Below are positions 13,632-22,295 of a DNA stretch of 64,000 nucleotides, in pieces. The first letter of the stretch is position 1. Each line of letters opens with the position of its first letter. A program made the position numbers and the translations under genes. Origin of the DNA: Streptomyces sp. DH37 (GTDB lineage Bacteria; Actinomycetota; Actinomycetes; Streptomycetales; Streptomycetaceae); assembly GCF_029813835.1 (NCBI RefSeq), contig NZ_JARVKV010000012.1:62001-126000 (forward strand), written 5' to 3'. The notes beneath the pieces are model-generated. The model saw only the letters and a program-made list of their open reading frames with translations. It made no database searches and was not told the DNA's origin.

Positions 13632-15896
13632 ATGCAACTCGCCGCGATCGTCGTCTCGCTGGTACTCACCGCGGTCGGCGTTGCGCTCTTGGCACGCGCC
13701 GTCGCGCAGATCTACCGCTTCGTCAAGCTCGGCCAGCCGGTCCCGGCGGGCACGCGCACGAACGAGCCCAAGCAGCGGACGATCACCCTGGTCAAGGAGT
13801 TCCTCGGCCACACCCGGATGAACCGGTGGGGGATCGTCGGCTTCGCGCACTGGTTCGTGGCGATCGGCTTCCTGACCCTCCCGCCGACCCTCGCCCAGGC
13901 GTACGGGCAGCTCTTCCGGGCCGACTGGACCCTCCCGGTCCTCGGCGGCTTCCTGCCGTTCGAGATGTACATCGAGTTCATCGGCCTGGCCACGGTCCTC
14001 GGCATCCTCGTGCTGATGGCGATCCGGCTGCTCAACCTGCCCACCCGGCCCGGCCGCAAGTCCCGCTTCGCCGGTTCGACCGCCTGGCAGGCCTACTTCG
14101 TCGAGTACGTCATCCTCACCATCGGCCTGGCGATCCTGGTGCTGCGCGGCCTGGAGGGCGCGATCCACCACGTCGAGGGCTACGAGGCGGCGTACTTCGT
14201 CTCCTACCCCCTGGTCGCGGCGTTCGACGGGCTGAGCACCGGCACCCTGCAGAACCTGATCTACTTCACCGCGATGGTCAAGATCGGCACCTCGATGATC
14301 TGGATGATCACGGTGTCGCTCAACACCGCCATGGGCATCGCCTGGCACCGCTTCCTGGCGTTCCCCAACATCTGGTTCAAGCGCCGGTCCAACGGCGAGG
14401 TGGCCCTCGGCCCGCTCCAGCCGATGACCTCCGGCGGCAAGCCGATCGACTTCGAGGACCCGGGCGAGGACGACGTCTTCGGCGTCTCCCAGGTCGAGCA
14501 GTTCTCCTGGAAGGGCATCCTCGACTTCTCGACCTGCACCGAGTGCGGCCGCTGCCAGTCGCAGTGCCCCGCCTGGAACACCGGCAAGCCGCTGTCGCCC
14601 AAGCTGCTGATCATGTCGCTGCGCGACCACGCGCACGCCAAGGCCCCCTACCTGCTCGCCGGCGGCGGCAAGACCATGGAGGGCGAGGAGAGGGCCACCG
14701 AGGAGCAGCTCAAGGACGTCCCCGCCGCCGCCCTCGCCGAGGCCGAGCGCCCGCTGGTCGGGACGCTGGAGGAGAACGGCGTCATCGACCCGGACGTCCT
14801 GTGGTCCTGCACCACCTGCGGCGCCTGCGTCGAGCAGTGCCCGGTGGACATCGAGCACGTCGACCACATCGTCGACATGCGCCGCTACCAGGTGATGATC
14901 GAGTCCGCGTTCCCGTCCGAGGCGGGCACGATGCTCAAGAACCTGGAGAAGAAGGGCAACCCCTGGGGCCTGGCCAAGAAGCAGCGCCTGGCGTGGACCC
15001 AGGAGGTCGACTTCGAGGTCCCGGTCGTCGGCAAGGACATCGAGGACCTCACCGAGGTCGACTACCTGTACTGGGTCGGCTGCGCGGGCGCCCTGGAGGA
15101 CCGGGCCAAGAAGACCACCAAGGCCTTCGCCGAGCTGCTGCACATCGCGGGCGTGAAGTTCGCGATCATGGGCGGCGACGAGAAGTGCACCGGTGACTCC
15201 GCCCGCCGCCTGGGCAACGAGTTCCTCTTCCAGCAGCTCGGCGCCGAGAACGTCGGGATGCTGAACATGGCCTTCGGCGAGGATGAGGAGGAGGGCGTCA
15301 CCGTCGAGCGGTCCAAGAAGAAGATCGTCGCGACCTGCCCGCACTGCTTCAACACGATCGCCAACGAGTACCCGCAGCTCGGCGGGCACTACGAGGTCAT
15401 CCACCACACCCAGCTGCTCCAGCACCTCATCGACGAGGGCCGCCTGGTGCCGGTCACCCCGGTCGAGGGTCTGATCACGTACCACGACCCGTGCTACCTG
15501 GGCCGCCACAACAAGGTCTACACCCCGCCGCGCGAGATCATCGGCCGTGTGCCGGGCCTGCGCAACGAGGAGATGCACCGCCACAAGGAGCGGGGCTTCT
15601 GCTGCGGCGCCGGCGGCGCGCGGATGTGGATGGAGGAGCGGATCGGCAAGCGCATCAACACCGAGCGCGTGGACGAGGCGCTGTCCCTCAACCCGGACAT
15701 CGTCTCCACCGCCTGCCCGTTCTGCCTGGTGATGCTGACCGACTCGGTCAACGGCAAGAAGAACGAGGGCAAGGCCAAGGAGGACATCCAGGTCGTGGAC
15801 GTGGCCCAGCTCCTGCTGGAGTCGGTCAGGACCCCGGCGGAGCCGGAGGACGCGACCGGTACGGAGCCGGCCCCCGAGCCCGCGCCCGCCTCCTGA
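13632..15896 (+). CDS. Membrane Fe-S oxidoreductase with CCG domains (EtfD/heterodisulfide reductase-like)
   Basis: A 754-residue integral membrane iron-sulfur protein. The N-terminal third has about five to six transmembrane segments of the nitrate-reductase-gamma type. Two 4Fe-4S motifs follow (CTECGRCQSQCPAWNTG and CTTCGACVEQCPVDIEH), then two cysteine-rich CCG domains (CPHCFNTIANEYP; GFCCGAGGARMWMEE). The architecture matches mycobacterial Rv0338c/EtfD, which passes electrons from electron-transfer flavoprotein (acyl-CoA oxidation) to the quinone pool; that role is inferred here. The ATG at 13632 has GAGGAG upstream. The C-terminal tail is Pro/Glu/Ala-rich. Confidence 0.9.
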   Translation: MQLAAIVVSLVLTAVGVALLARAVAQIYRFVKLGQPVPAGTRTNEPKQRTITLVKEFLGHTRMNRWGIVGFAHWFVAIGFLTLPPTLAQAYGQLFRADWTLPVLGGFLPFEMYIEFIGLATVLGILVLMAIRLLNLPTRPGRKSRFAGSTAWQAYFVEYVILTIGLAILVLRGLEGAIHHVEGYEAAYFVSYPLVAAFDGLSTGTLQNLIYFTAMVKIGTSMIWMITVSLNTAMGIAWHRFLAFPNIWFKRRSNGEVALGPLQPMTSGGKPIDFEDPGEDDVFGVSQVEQFSWKGILDFSTCTECGRCQSQCPAWNTGKPLSPKLLIMSLRDHAHAKAPYLLAGGGKTMEGEERATEEQLKDVPAAALAEAERPLVGTLEENGVIDPDVLWSCTTCGACVEQCPVDIEHVDHIVDMRRYQVMIESAFPSEAGTMLKNLEKKGNPWGLAKKQRLAWTQEVDFEVPVVGKDIEDLTEVDYLYWVGCAGALEDRAKKTTKAFAELLHIAGVKFAIMGGDEKCTGDSARRLGNEFLFQQLGAENVGMLNMAFGEDEEEGVTVERSKKKIVATCPHCFNTIANEYPQLGGHYEVIHHTQLLQHLIDEGRLVPVTPVEGLITYHDPCYLGRHNKVYTPPREIIGRVPGLRNEEMHRHKERGFCCGAGGARMWMEERIGKRINTERVDEALSLNPDIVSTACPFCLVMLTDSVNGKKNEGKAKEDIQVVDVAQLLLESVRTPAEPEDATGTEPAPEPAPAS

Positions 15897-15955
15897 CGGC
15901 CGCGCCCGGCGACGGCGCGCCGCGGCAGATCACGGCACAGCACGGCACACCACGG

Positions 15956-15986
15956 CGGCCGGTCCCGCTTCCCGCGGGACCGGCCG
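15956..15986. terminator. Bidirectional terminator hairpin
   Basis: A perfect 13-bp stem, CGGCCGGTCCCGC at 15956-15968 with 15974-15986, and a 5-base loop. It lies between the convergent Fe-S reductase gene and the acidic-protein gene. Confidence 0.8.
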
Positions 15987-16026
15987 TCGCCGTTGCCGCC
16001 GCCGTTTCCGTCGCCGGCCGGGCTCC

Positions 16027-16563
16027 TCAGTCCTCCTCGAACCAGGCGTCCAGGACGGCGTCGAACTCCTCCGCCCAGCCCTTGAGGACCTTCCGGGACG
16101 GCGCGTCGACGTCGGCCTCGTACCAGCGGCGGGCGGTCGTGCAGACCGAGACGGCGAACCGGCGCCCGAACCGCGGGACGTCGACCTCGACCGCGCCGAT
16201 CTCGTCCCAGGAGAACCGGGCCTCCTCGCCGTCCAGCCGGAACACCACGCCGGACCGGCCGGCGGCTATCGAGCCGCGGTGGTCGGAGACCTCGAAGACG
16301 GGGCCGTCCCCGTCCTCCTCCTGCTCCTCTTCCTCCTCCGGGTCACCGGGCCCCTCCGCGGCGGCGGTGTCCTCGGCACCCGGGCCGGCGTCTCCGGAGT
16401 CGTCCCCGGAGGCGTCCCCGGTCGGCTCCTCCACCACCTCCTCGGGCTCCCCGGGATCCTCCGCGGCCCTGTCCGGGCCCGGCGGAGTGAGGCCGGGGAT
16501 GTAGGCCGGATCGGTACCGGCGGCGTGTACGGGCGGGATGACCGGACCTTTGAGCTGCTCCAC
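16027..16563 (-). CDS. Unknown acidic protein with C-terminal beta domain
   Basis: A 178-residue protein. Residues about 1-90 are Pro/Glu/Asp-rich and disordered. The C-terminal 90 residues look folded, with strand patterns such as GSIAAGRSGVVFRLDGEEARFSWDE and RRFAVSVCTTARRWYEADV, ending AVLDAWFEED; this resembles a PH-like barrel, though I do not recognise a named family. The GTG at 16563 is chosen because a promoter-like TTGCCG/GATACT pair puts the predicted transcript start on or next to it and no Shine-Dalgarno is seen, which implies leaderless translation. It is divergent from the FG-GAP gene. Confidence 0.72.
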   Translation of the reverse strand: MEQLKGPVIPPVHAAGTDPAYIPGLTPPGPDRAAEDPGEPEEVVEEPTGDASGDDSGDAGPGAEDTAAAEGPGDPEEEEEQEEDGDGPVFEVSDHRGSIAAGRSGVVFRLDGEEARFSWDEIGAVEVDVPRFGRRFAVSVCTTARRWYEADVDAPSRKVLKGWAEEFDAVLDAWFEED

Positions 16564-16570
16564 GGCGGGC

Positions 16571-16598
16571 AGTATCGCCGACGACCCCGCACCGGCAA
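16571..16598 (-). promoter_or_regulatory. Predicted promoter giving a leaderless transcript
   Basis: Read on the minus strand: TTGCCG (16593-16598), 16-base spacer, GATACT (16571-16576), then 7 bases to the GTG start at 16563. The spacing puts the transcript start at the start codon. Confidence 0.45.
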
Positions 16599-16785
16599 CA
16601 GACGGTGCCGTGCTCAACCGGTGAAGAAAACCGCCGTCCCGTACAACCCCAACGCCCGCCCGCAGGTCTCCTGTTCGCCACTTCCGCGTGAACCCCGGGC
16701 CAACGCCCGGCGACGTCCGCGGTCCCGGCGCCCACCAGCCCCGGATGCCAGGCGGCATCCGCTCCGTGCAGCAGGAGAGTTCCGA

Positions 16786-18261
16786 GTGCACAATCGTTTC
16801 CGCGCGGCCCTCGCGGCCGCGACCGTGGCGGCCCTGACCGGCGGCCTGACGGCCGCCACCACCGGGTCGGCCGCCGCCGAAGGCGCCCGCCCCACCGCCG
16901 ACTTCAACGGCGACGGCTTCCGCGACCTCGCCGTCTCCGCCCCCTTCGCCGCCGTCAACGGCCGTGAGCGCGCGGGCCAGGTCGTGGTGCTCTACGGCTC
17001 CGCGAGCGGCATCACCACCGGCTCCAAGCGCACCGTCATCAGCCAGGACTCCCCCGGCGTCCCCGGCACCGCCGAGATCGGCGACATCTTCGGCCACGAC
17101 ACCGCCGCGGCCGACTTCAACGACGACGGCTACACCGACCTCGCCGTCGGCACCCCCTTCGAGAGGGTCGGCGACGACACGGCGGGCGGCTTCGTCCAGA
17201 TCATCTGGGGCTCCCCCGCCGGCCTGTCCGGCGGCACCACGATCCCCGACCCGCAGCCCACCTACCACGACCGCTTCGGCTACGTGCTGGAGGCCGCGGA
17301 CTTCGACGGCGACGACAAGGCCGACCTGGCGATCGGCACCAGCTCCTCCTACGTCCGCGTCTTCCGCGGCGGCTTCGGCAAGACCCAGGGCCAGCACGGC
17401 GGCGCCTACGGGGTGCGCCCCGCCATCCTCGGCGGCGACGACACCGGCCCGAAGAACCTCCACTCCGGCGACGTCAACGGCGACGACATCGCCGACCTCG
17501 TCGTGGACGGTTACGAGGACTCGTCCAGCGACGGCGAGTACCACTGGAACGCCAACTACTACGTGCCCGGCTCCGCCTCCGGCCTGACCGCCAACGGCCA
17601 GCAGAAGCTCCCCGCCGGCTTCATCACCGACATCGGCGACCTCAACAGCGACGGCTTCGGCGACATCGTCATCGGCATGGACGCCGACGCGGACTCGGGG
17701 CTCCCCGGCAGCCGCACCGGCGGCAAGGTCAACGTCATCCACGGTTCCGCCTACGGCCCGGGCGGCGACCGCCGGTCCTTCACCCAGGACACTCCCGGCG
17801 TCCCCGGCGGCTCGGAGAAGTACGACGGCTTCGGCGCCGAGCTGCACCTGGGCGACGTCAACGGCGACGGCCACCTCGACCTCGCCGTCGGCGCCCCCGG
17901 CGAGTCCCTGGGCGACGCCAAGTACACCGGTGCGGTCGTCGTCCTGTACGGCGCGGCGGACGGTTCCGGCCTCACCGGCACCGGCGCCCAGTTCTTCGAG
18001 CAGAACACCCCCGGCGTCCCCGGCGGCAACGAGACCAACGACAACTTCGGCAGCGAAGTCCACCTCGCCGACATGAACAACGACGGCAGGGCCGACCTGA
18101 CGATCGGCTCCATGGGCGAGGACAACGGCGACGGAGCCGTCACCACCCTCCGCTCCGACGGCACGAGGATCTCCACCAGCGGCGGCTTCTTCCTCTCCGC
18201 CGGCACGGTGGGCGTCTCCCGCGCCGGTACCCCGCTGTTCGGCGTCAACTTCGCCGGCTGA
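16786..18261 (+). CDS. Secreted FG-GAP/integrin-alpha-type beta-propeller protein
   Basis: A 491-residue secreted protein. The signal peptide MHNRFRAALAAATVAAL runs to an AAA cleavage region near residue 33. Seven or so FG-GAP repeats follow, each with a calcium-binding DxNxDGxxDL loop (DFNGDGFRDLAV, DFNDDGYTDLAV, DFDGDDKADLAI, DVNGDDIADLVV, DLNSDGFGDIVI, DVNGDGHLDLAV, DMNNDGRADLTI). This fits a seven-bladed propeller. Such proteins bind ligands or surfaces outside the cell; no enzymatic motif is present. The GTG at 16786 has CAGGAGAG upstream. Confidence 0.92.
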   Translation: MHNRFRAALAAATVAALTGGLTAATTGSAAAEGARPTADFNGDGFRDLAVSAPFAAVNGRERAGQVVVLYGSASGITTGSKRTVISQDSPGVPGTAEIGDIFGHDTAAADFNDDGYTDLAVGTPFERVGDDTAGGFVQIIWGSPAGLSGGTTIPDPQPTYHDRFGYVLEAADFDGDDKADLAIGTSSSYVRVFRGGFGKTQGQHGGAYGVRPAILGGDDTGPKNLHSGDVNGDDIADLVVDGYEDSSSDGEYHWNANYYVPGSASGLTANGQQKLPAGFITDIGDLNSDGFGDIVIGMDADADSGLPGSRTGGKVNVIHGSAYGPGGDRRSFTQDTPGVPGGSEKYDGFGAELHLGDVNGDGHLDLAVGAPGESLGDAKYTGAVVVLYGAADGSGLTGTGAQFFEQNTPGVPGGNETNDNFGSEVHLADMNNDGRADLTIGSMGEDNGDGAVTTLRSDGTRISTSGGFFLSAGTVGVSRAGTPLFGVNFAG

Positions 18262-18285
18262 CCTCCCCGTACGCACCACACGCCC

Positions 18286-18320
18286 CCGTGGGGCCCGGCC
18301 GTCCGGGCCGGGCCCCACGG
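18286..18320 (+). terminator. Terminator after the FG-GAP gene
   Basis: A perfect 15-bp stem, CCGTGGGGCCCGGCC at 18286-18300 with 18306-18320, and a 5-base loop. It lies 25 bases past the stop codon. Confidence 0.85.
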
Positions 18321-18484
18321 CCGTCTCGGGGCCGTCTCCGGGGCCCCCTTCCGGGCATCCCCACCCCCGGCCTGGGGAGAGCCTCACCGGGTCCCCCTAG
18401 GGGATGTCACAGCTCGGCGGCAATGCGCGGTCCGCCGCCCGGCCCGCGGCGCCGCGGCCGGCGGGACACGGTACGTTCGAAGGC

Positions 18485-19474
18485 GTGGCTGGATTCAGGA
18501 TGGGAAACGGCCGGGACCCCCGGAACGCACGACAGCATGGGCACCACTCCCCGCAGCAGGCCCCGCAGCAGGCCCCCGGCACGTACGGGCAGCCGCCGTA
18601 CGGGCCCCCCGCGCAGCCGGGGCAGCAGCCCGGGCAGACCCTGTGGCGCCAGGGCGGCGGGCGGCACGGCGAGCCGGAGTACTTCGGCGACCCGGGCCAC
18701 GGCGGCCACCCGGGCCACGGCGGCGGCCACGCCGGTCACGCCGGTCACGCCGGTCACGGCGGCCACGTCCGGCCGGCCGGGCACGACCCCGCCAACAACC
18801 CCGGGCACACCCAGATGTTCAACTTCGGCGAGGCGCCCGACCACGGCCGGGCCCCGCAGCCCGGATACCCGGGCGACGGCTACACCGACGGCGGCACCTA
18901 CGCCGCCGGCCGGCCCCCCGCGCCGCCCTCCGGGCCGCGGCTGCACTGGAAGCAGCTGCTGAGCGGCATCGTGCTGCGCCCCAACGCCACCTTCTGGCAG
19001 ATGCGCGACCACACGGTCTGGGGCCCGGCGCTCATCGTCACCTTCGTCTACGGCCTGCTCGCCGTCTTCGGCTTCGACCAGGCCCGCGAGGACGCGATCA
19101 ACTCCACGCTCTCCAGCGCGATCCCGTTCGTGCTGATCACCGGCGTGGCCGTCGTCGTCTCCGCCCTGCTGATGGGCGTGGTCACCCACACCCTGGCCCG
19201 CCAGCTCGGCGGCGACGGGCTGTGGGCGCCGACGGTCGGACTGTCGATGCTGATCATGTCGATCACGGACGCCCCGCGGCTGGTGCTGGCGATGTTCCTG
19301 GGCGGCAGCGCCACGGTGGTCCAGGTCGTCGGCTGGATCACCCTGCTCGCGGCGGGCGCGCTGCTGACCTCGATGGTCAGCCGCTCGCACGACCTGCCCT
19401 GGCCCAAGGCGCTGGGCGCCTCCGCGATCCAACTGATCGCGCTGCTGGCGCTGTTCAAGCTCGGCACGCTGTAA
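18485..19474 (+). CDS. Yip1-family membrane protein with His/Gly-rich N-terminal region
   Basis: A 329-residue protein. Residues 1-155 are hydrophilic and rich in Gly, Pro, Gln and His, including a run of HAGHAGHAGHGGH. The C-terminal half is a Yip1-type domain with about five membrane helices (TVWGPALIVTFVYGLLAVF; AIPFVLITGVAVVVSALLMGV; TVVQVVGWITLLAAGALL; ALGASAIQLIALLALFKLG). Function in bacteria is unknown. The GTG at 18485 gives the VAGFRMGNGR start; the spacing of GAAGG to it is very short, so the ATG at 18500 is an alternative. A bidirectional terminator follows. Confidence 0.82.
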   Translation: MAGFRMGNGRDPRNARQHGHHSPQQAPQQAPGTYGQPPYGPPAQPGQQPGQTLWRQGGGRHGEPEYFGDPGHGGHPGHGGGHAGHAGHAGHGGHVRPAGHDPANNPGHTQMFNFGEAPDHGRAPQPGYPGDGYTDGGTYAAGRPPAPPSGPRLHWKQLLSGIVLRPNATFWQMRDHTVWGPALIVTFVYGLLAVFGFDQAREDAINSTLSSAIPFVLITGVAVVVSALLMGVVTHTLARQLGGDGLWAPTVGLSMLIMSITDAPRLVLAMFLGGSATVVQVVGWITLLAAGALLTSMVSRSHDLPWPKALGASAIQLIALLALFKLGTL

Positions 19475-19496
19475 CCGGCGGCGGCCGGGACGCACA

Positions 19497-19527
19497 AAGG
19501 GGGCCCGCGCGCCGCGCGGGCCCCCTT
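19497..19527. terminator. Bidirectional terminator hairpin
   Basis: A 15-bp perfect stem, AAGGGGGCCCGCGCG at 19497-19511 with 19513-19527, a one-base formal loop, and A/T flanks that can act as a U-tract in either direction. It separates the convergent Yip1-family and phosphoribosyltransferase genes. Confidence 0.88.
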
Positions 19528-19564
19528 CGCGTACGCCCCCGCGCTCCCGCGCAGGCGTCAGGCG

Positions 19565-20062
19565 TCAGGCGTCGAGGATCTGCCCCTCCCGCCGCACGAC
19601 CGGCGGCTCCGAGCTCCACGGGAAGTTGATCCAGCGGTCCGTGCGCCTCCACACGTACGCGCACTTCACCACCGACCGCGGCTTCTCGTAGATCACCGCG
19701 GACCGCACCTCGGCCACGTGCTCGGCGCAGAAGTCGTGGACCAGCTTGAGCGTCCTGCCGGAGTCGGCGACGTCGTCGGCGACCAGGACCTTCTTCTCGC
19801 TCAGGTCGACGACGTTGGGGACGGGCGGGAGCATGACGGGCATCTCCAGCGTCGTGCCGACGCCGGTGTAGAACTCCACGTTCATCACGTGCAGGTTCTT
19901 CACGTCCAGCGCGTAGCCGAGCCCCCCGGCGACGAACAGCCCGCCGCGCGCGATGGACAGGATCATGTCCGGCTCGTAGCCGTCGTCCGCGACGGCCTGC
20001 GCCAGCTCCCGGACCGCCTGCCCGAACAGCTCGTACGTCAGGTTCTCCCGCTCCTCGCTCAT
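19565..20062 (-). CDS. Type I phosphoribosyltransferase (xanthine/hypoxanthine-like)
   Basis: A 165-residue cytoplasmic enzyme of the PRTase fold. The PRPP-binding motif VLVADDVADSGRTL is at about residues 92-105, and SIARGGLFVAGGL supplies the PPi loop. It probably transfers phosphoribose from PRPP to a purine base (salvage), but the base specificity is not evident. It lies 21 bases downstream of dcd and is probably cotranscribed with it, a nucleotide-metabolism pair common in Streptomyces. Confidence 0.9.
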   Translation of the reverse strand: MSEERENLTYELFGQAVRELAQAVADDGYEPDMILSIARGGLFVAGGLGYALDVKNLHVMNVEFYTGVGTTLEMPVMLPPVPNVVDLSEKKVLVADDVADSGRTLKLVHDFCAEHVAEVRSAVIYEKPRSVVKCAYVWRRTDRWINFPWSSEPPVVRREGQILDA

Positions 20063-20083
20063 GCGCCTCTCCTCGCTCCTCGC

Positions 20084-20659
20084 TCAGACCTGCGTGCGGT
20101 GGAAGTTCAGATAGGAGCGCGAGGGCGTCGGGCCGCGCTGCCCCTGGTAGCGGGAGCCGTAGCGGGCGGATCCGTACGGGTGCTCGGCGGGCGAGGTGAG
20201 CCGGAACATGCACAGCTGCCCGATCTTCATCCCGGGCCAGAGCTTGATCGGCAGCGTCGCCACGTTCGACAGCTCCAGCGTCACGTGCCCGGAGAAGCCG
20301 GGGTCGATGAACCCGGCCGTGGAATGCGTCAGCAGGCCCAGCCGCCCCAGCGAGCTCTTGCCCTCCAGCCGGGAGGCGATGTCGTCGGGCAGCGTGACGA
20401 CCTCGTACGTCGACGCCAGCACGAACTCGCCCGGGTGGAGGATGAACGGCTCGTCCCCCTCCGGCTCGACCAGCCGCGTCAGGTCGGACTGCTCGATCGC
20501 GGGGTCGATGTGGGGGTAGCGGTGGTTCTCGAACACCCGGAAGAAGCGGTCCAGCCGTACGTCGATGCTCGACGGCTGCACCATCGTCGCGTCGTACGGA
20601 TCGATCCTCACCCGCCCGGAGTCGACCTCGGCCCGGATGTCCTTGTCTGAGAGAAGCAC
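20084..20659 (-). CDS. dcd: dCTP deaminase
   Basis: A 191-residue enzyme, the standard family length. It deaminates dCTP to dUTP for thymidylate synthesis. It starts MLLSDKDIR and contains the catalytic-site pattern [21 protein letters not shown], with the conserved Arg, Glu (LEGKSS) and nucleotide-binding residues [10 protein letters not shown]. The C-terminal tail with [15 protein letters not shown] closes over the active site in the family. The GTG at 20659 gives the canonical N-terminus. It precedes the phosphoribosyltransferase in the same direction. Confidence 0.97.
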   Translation of the reverse strand: MLLSDKDIRAEVDSGRVRIDPYDATMVQPSSIDVRLDRFFRVFENHRYPHIDPAIEQSDLTRLVEPEGDEPFILHPGEFVLASTYEVVTLPDDIASRLEGKSSLGRLGLLTHSTAGFIDPGFSGHVTLELSNVATLPIKLWPGMKIGQLCMFRLTSPAEHPYGSARYGSRYQGQRGPTPSRSYLNFHRTQV

Positions 20660-20738
20660 GAGGTCGAGCGTACAGACCGCGGGCCCGGCGCCTGCGCACC
20701 GGGCCCGCGCGCCCTCACTCACCACGCACCGCGCCGTC

Positions 20739-20924
20739 TCAGCGCCTCGCGCCCCCCAGGCCGGCGACCGCCCGGGCGACCGGCACGGCCTGCCTCAGCC
20801 GCGCGCACCGCGGGCACCGCAGCAGCCGGCCGGGGCCGATGCGGCCGCTGCCGAGGTTCTGCATCGGGAACGTCGAGGTGCTGAACACATGCCCTTCGGC
20901 ACACTGAACGACGGTGGACTCCAT
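20739..20924 (-). CDS. Small zinc-ribbon-like protein, unknown function
   Basis: A 61-residue basic protein. Cys in VVQCAEGH and the pair RCPRC, with a nearby His, can form a single treble-clef/zinc-ribbon site. The rest is Gly/Arg-rich. It starts at an ATG (20924) after a weakly A/G-rich stretch. It lies upstream of dcd on the same strand, 79 bases away. I recognise no named family; a DNA- or RNA-binding adaptor is possible. Confidence 0.6.
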   Translation of the reverse strand: MESTVVQCAEGHVFSTSTFPMQNLGSGRIGPGRLLRCPRCARLRQAVPVARAVAGLGGARR

Positions 20925-21155
20925 CGCTGCCTCTCCCCACTACGTGAACGACAAAAGCCACATTAGGGGATCAGTCGGTCCGGTCTTCACCCGGCACTCC
21001 GCTCCCACCGTACGCCCCAACTCCCCTCCCCCGCTTCCCCGAAACGCACCCGTCACACAACGCGCGGACACACGAGAAAGACCCCGCGGCTGTGCGCCGG
21101 GGGTCTGGAATGCGGTACAGTGTGCGTCGATGAGCAACGTGATCGTTCGCTCCTC

Positions 21156-21229
21156 GCGGGTGTAGTTTAATGGTAGAACATGAGCTTCCCAAGCTCAGAG
21201 CGCGGGTTCGATTCCCGTCACCCGCTCCA
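21156..21229 (+). tRNA. tRNA-Gly (anticodon CCC)
   Basis: A 74-base cloverleaf with encoded CCA. The acceptor stem GCGGGTG pairs with CACCCGC, the anticodon stem TGAGC/GCTCA encloses the loop TTCCCAA (anticodon CCC), and the T arm is GCGGGTTCGATTCCCGT. Its 3' half is duplicated at 31087-31129, marking it as an integration site. Confidence 0.95.
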
Positions 21230-21234
21230 GCAGA

Positions 21235-21261
21235 AAGCCCCAGGCCAGCGGCCCGGGGCTT
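21235..21261 (+). terminator. Terminator of tRNA-Gly
   Basis: AAGCCCCAGGCC at 21235-21246 pairs with GGCCCGGGGCTT at 21250-21261 (one mismatch, loop AGC), followed by TCCTTGTTGT. It starts 5 bases after the tRNA. Confidence 0.8.
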
Positions 21262-21399
21262 CCTTGTTGTCTAGACCGGTCTAGGCATCGCGCACCACTC
21301 CGCACCACTCGGGCCCTCCTCCGGCCCGTCTCCTCCGGTCTTCAGCTCGCGCCGGACACGGCTGTCGAGGCCGTTGGCGATCTCACGCTGCCGCTCCAG

Positions 21400-22295
21400 T
21401 GAGCGTTTTCCAACCTCATGCTGATGCGGCGAGGTGGAGGGTGAGGACGGCCTGGACCAGGCCGGTGATGCGGGTGGTGCTACAGCGGAGCTTGCGCAGC
21501 AGCCGCCAGGATTTGAGGGCGGCCACCGCCTGTTCGCCCAGGGCGCGGATGCGGGCATGGGAGCGGTTGTGGGCCCGCTGTCCGGCCGAGAGCGTCTCCC
21601 AGCGGCCCCAGTAGGGCACCCGGACGGTTCCGCCGGCGCCTCGGTAGGCCTTGTCCGCCCAGCAGGCCGCGTCGGCCTCGGTCAGGGCGTCGATGATGCC
21701 GTGGGTGCGGGCCGCGCGGAGGTCGTGGACCGCTCCGGGCAGGACGGGTGAGGCCCAGAGCAGCTTCCCGGACGGGTCGGCCAGGATCTGGATGTTCATG
21801 CCGTGCCGCTTGTGCTTGCCCGAGTAGTACGGCCGGTCGGCGGCGATGCGGTCGATCGGCAGCAGGGTGCCGTCCAGGATCAGATACGCCTTGGCGGCGG
21901 CCGTCTTCATGGCGTCGGTCAGGCGCGGGGCCAGGGCCGCCAGGAGCTCGACGGCCTCACGGATGTAGCGGTAGACGGTGGCAACCCCGATCCGGAAGGC
22001 GGCGGCAAGCCGGCTGTAGGTGTCGCCGCAGCGCAGGTGGGCCAGGACCAGCAGCGCCTGGCGGTTGCTGAAGAGGCGGCGCCAGCGGCAGCCGATGGCT
22101 CTGCGCCGCTCGGCCAGGTGGCGGCTGAGGAACCGCAGGGCCGAACTGGACAGATCGATCGCCGATGGGTAGACAAGCACAAGAAGCTCCTGGCCTGACA
22201 GGTTGATCTTGGTCGACAACCCATCTACCAGGAGCTTCGTCTGTTGCTGCCGCCAGGGTCCGCCCCACCTTCAGCCCCGGGTTGAAAACGGCTCA
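21400..22295 (-). mobile_element. IS5-type insertion sequence, copy A
   Basis: The left end TGAGCGTTTTCCAACCT (21400-21416) matches, with small gaps, the complement of the right end at 22279-22295 (TGAGCCGTTTTCAACCC). One transposase gene fills the element. Length about 0.9 kb. Confidence 0.7.
21416..22180 (-). CDS. IS5-family transposase (DDE type, HTH_Tnp_4-like)
   Basis: A 254-residue transposase that appears intact. The N-terminal helix-turn-helix is DTYSRLAAAFRIGVATVYRYI. The DDE catalytic domain has D in LILDGTLLPID, the segment YYSGKHKRHGMNIQ, D in GAVHDLRAAR with CWADKAYRG, and E in ALGEQAVAALKSWRLLRKL. The GTG at 22180 gives the VLVYPS start seen in relatives of this family; a TTG at 22219 is also in frame. 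It could supply transposase for the partner copy B, which is frameshifted. Confidence 0.88.
   Translation of the reverse strand: MLVYPSAIDLSSSALRFLSRHLAERRRAIGCRWRRLFSNRQALLVLAHLRCGDTYSRLAAAFRIGVATVYRYIREAVELLAALAPRLTDAMKTAAAKAYLILDGTLLPIDRIAADRPYYSGKHKRHGMNIQILADPSGKLLWASPVLPGAVHDLRAARTHGIIDALTEADAACWADKAYRGAGGTVRVPYWGRWETLSAGQRAHNRSHARIRALGEQAVAALKSWRLLRKLRCSTTRITGLVQAVLTLHLAASA

Noticed and set aside
18690..18775. GGCCAC/GGTCACGCC repeats that look like a short repeat array.
   Set aside because: They encode the His/Gly/Ala run of the Yip1-family protein in frame; there are no spacers, so this is not CRISPR.
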